Shown here: positions 63,496-64,000 of the stretch, one piece after another | Numbering within the stretch: position 1 is the stretch's first letter | Layout of the letters: each line of letters begins with the position of its first letter | Origin: Trichostrongylus colubriformis | Lineage: Eukaryota; Nematoda; Chromadorea; Rhabditida; Trichostrongylidae | Assembly (NCBI GenBank): GCA_963978905.1 | Contig: OZ022257.1 | Location: 36,919,919-36,983,918, forward strand | Length of the DNA: 64,000 nucleotides | Direction: 5' to 3' | Notes under the pieces: generated by a model | What the model was told of the DNA's origin: nothing | Database searches by the model: none | Seen by the model: only the letters and a program-made list of their open reading frames with translations | Program-made: the position numbers and the translations under genes

Positions 63496-64000
63496 TAGCG
63501 CATCGCAAAGTTCCTCTAAAAATCCAGTGTGCGATGCTTATTAGATGATTCATTACAGTCTCATACATTAAATGGTACGAAATTTTCCACCATTTCGGCA
63601 ACCATCGTGACCACAGCTATTCTTTACGCTGCCGACAGAAGTGTCAGCAGCCTGCGTTCAGATGATCAAAAGTGGGACTGTGATCGTATTCAAGGGTGAG
63701 TTGCGAACAGTAAGTGATCGCACGCGTCACGACGCTCAAAAACTTCGAGCTGCAGTGTTTCTCAAAAAGTCCATTAGGGGATCAACGATTGAGCAGACGG
63801 CGAGGTCAGATTAGCTTACCTTGCCCTCCCTCCCCCCTCCCCTTCCTCCGCCCTCCACCGCTCAGGGCTACTCCGCGAGAACAAATGCAGCGATGAACAG
63901 CCTAAAGTGCGTCTTTTAACGCGAGATCATCGCCACAGTTCGTGTCTGTGGAAGTCGCCCCACCATTCGAGGAATCAAAAACTTAGGGATGTGGAAGGGC
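63496..64000. other. No gene recognised
   Basis: A pyrimidine-rich CCTCCCTCCCCCCTCCCC tract lies near 63,820-63,845. The sequence runs off the window edge without a supportable feature. Confidence 0.4.

Noticed and set aside
1..64000. CRISPR array, prophage, operon or bacterial contamination
   Set aside because: No regularly spaced repeats with unique spacers, no dense same-strand ORFs with ribosome binding sites, and spliced nematode-type genes are present.

Overview
This is non-coding-rich, AT-leaning animal DNA with spliced genes and no bacterial features. It most likely comes from a strongylid (hookworm-type) nematode. The reasons are an srab-class chemoreceptor gene (a nematode-specific GPCR family), short introns ending in TTTCAG, a tRNA-derived SINE and RTE/CR1 retrotransposons of the type I associate with hookworm genomes, and very many Tc1/mariner relics. 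No rRNA, functional tRNA, CRISPR array or operon was seen.

The one clearly intact host gene is a plus-strand srab-like seven-transmembrane chemoreceptor, rebuilt here from eight exons between 31,968 and 56,971. All seven junctions have GT/AG borders and agree in phase. The predicted product is 337 residues, the usual size for the family, and a polyadenylation signal follows at 57,092. The gene is stretched to 25 kb by mobile DNA. Intron 1 (19.5 kb) holds at least a dozen elements, and intron 6 carries a 2.5-kb near-palindrome with 1-kb arms.

Layout. 1.4-5.7 kb: minus-strand RTE retrotransposon split by a 1,545-bp Tc1-type element with IR/DR ends. 8.6-12.8 kb: a transthyretin-like relic, a sulfotransferase-like relic, two copies of a deleted mariner family and a 1.1-kb inverted-repeat structure. 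17 kb: a hairpin made of two mariner 3' halves. 19-27 kb: GC-rich repeats, a TTGGGTCATTCC-family element, a CA microsatellite and a tRNA-derived SINE between inverted repeats. 28-30 kb: two unassigned coding remnants. 32-51 kb (intron 1): four mariner-class elements, a dead RTE with a recent 0.94-kb tandem duplication, mariner copies carrying or lacking a MITE, a pair of inverted paralogous exons (one broken by mariner), several MITEs and a 150-bp tandem repeat. 53.5-56 kb: the palindrome. 58.6-63.5 kb: a 5'-truncated RTE followed by a CR1-clade LINE, both plus strand.

The genes do not form a pathway. The coherent picture is one maintained chemoreceptor in a transposon-laden, gene-poor region where several other gene fragments have decayed. 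Coordinates of element ends are base-level where a target-site duplication is stated, otherwise approximate. Family names rest on motif recognition by eye, not on database searches.
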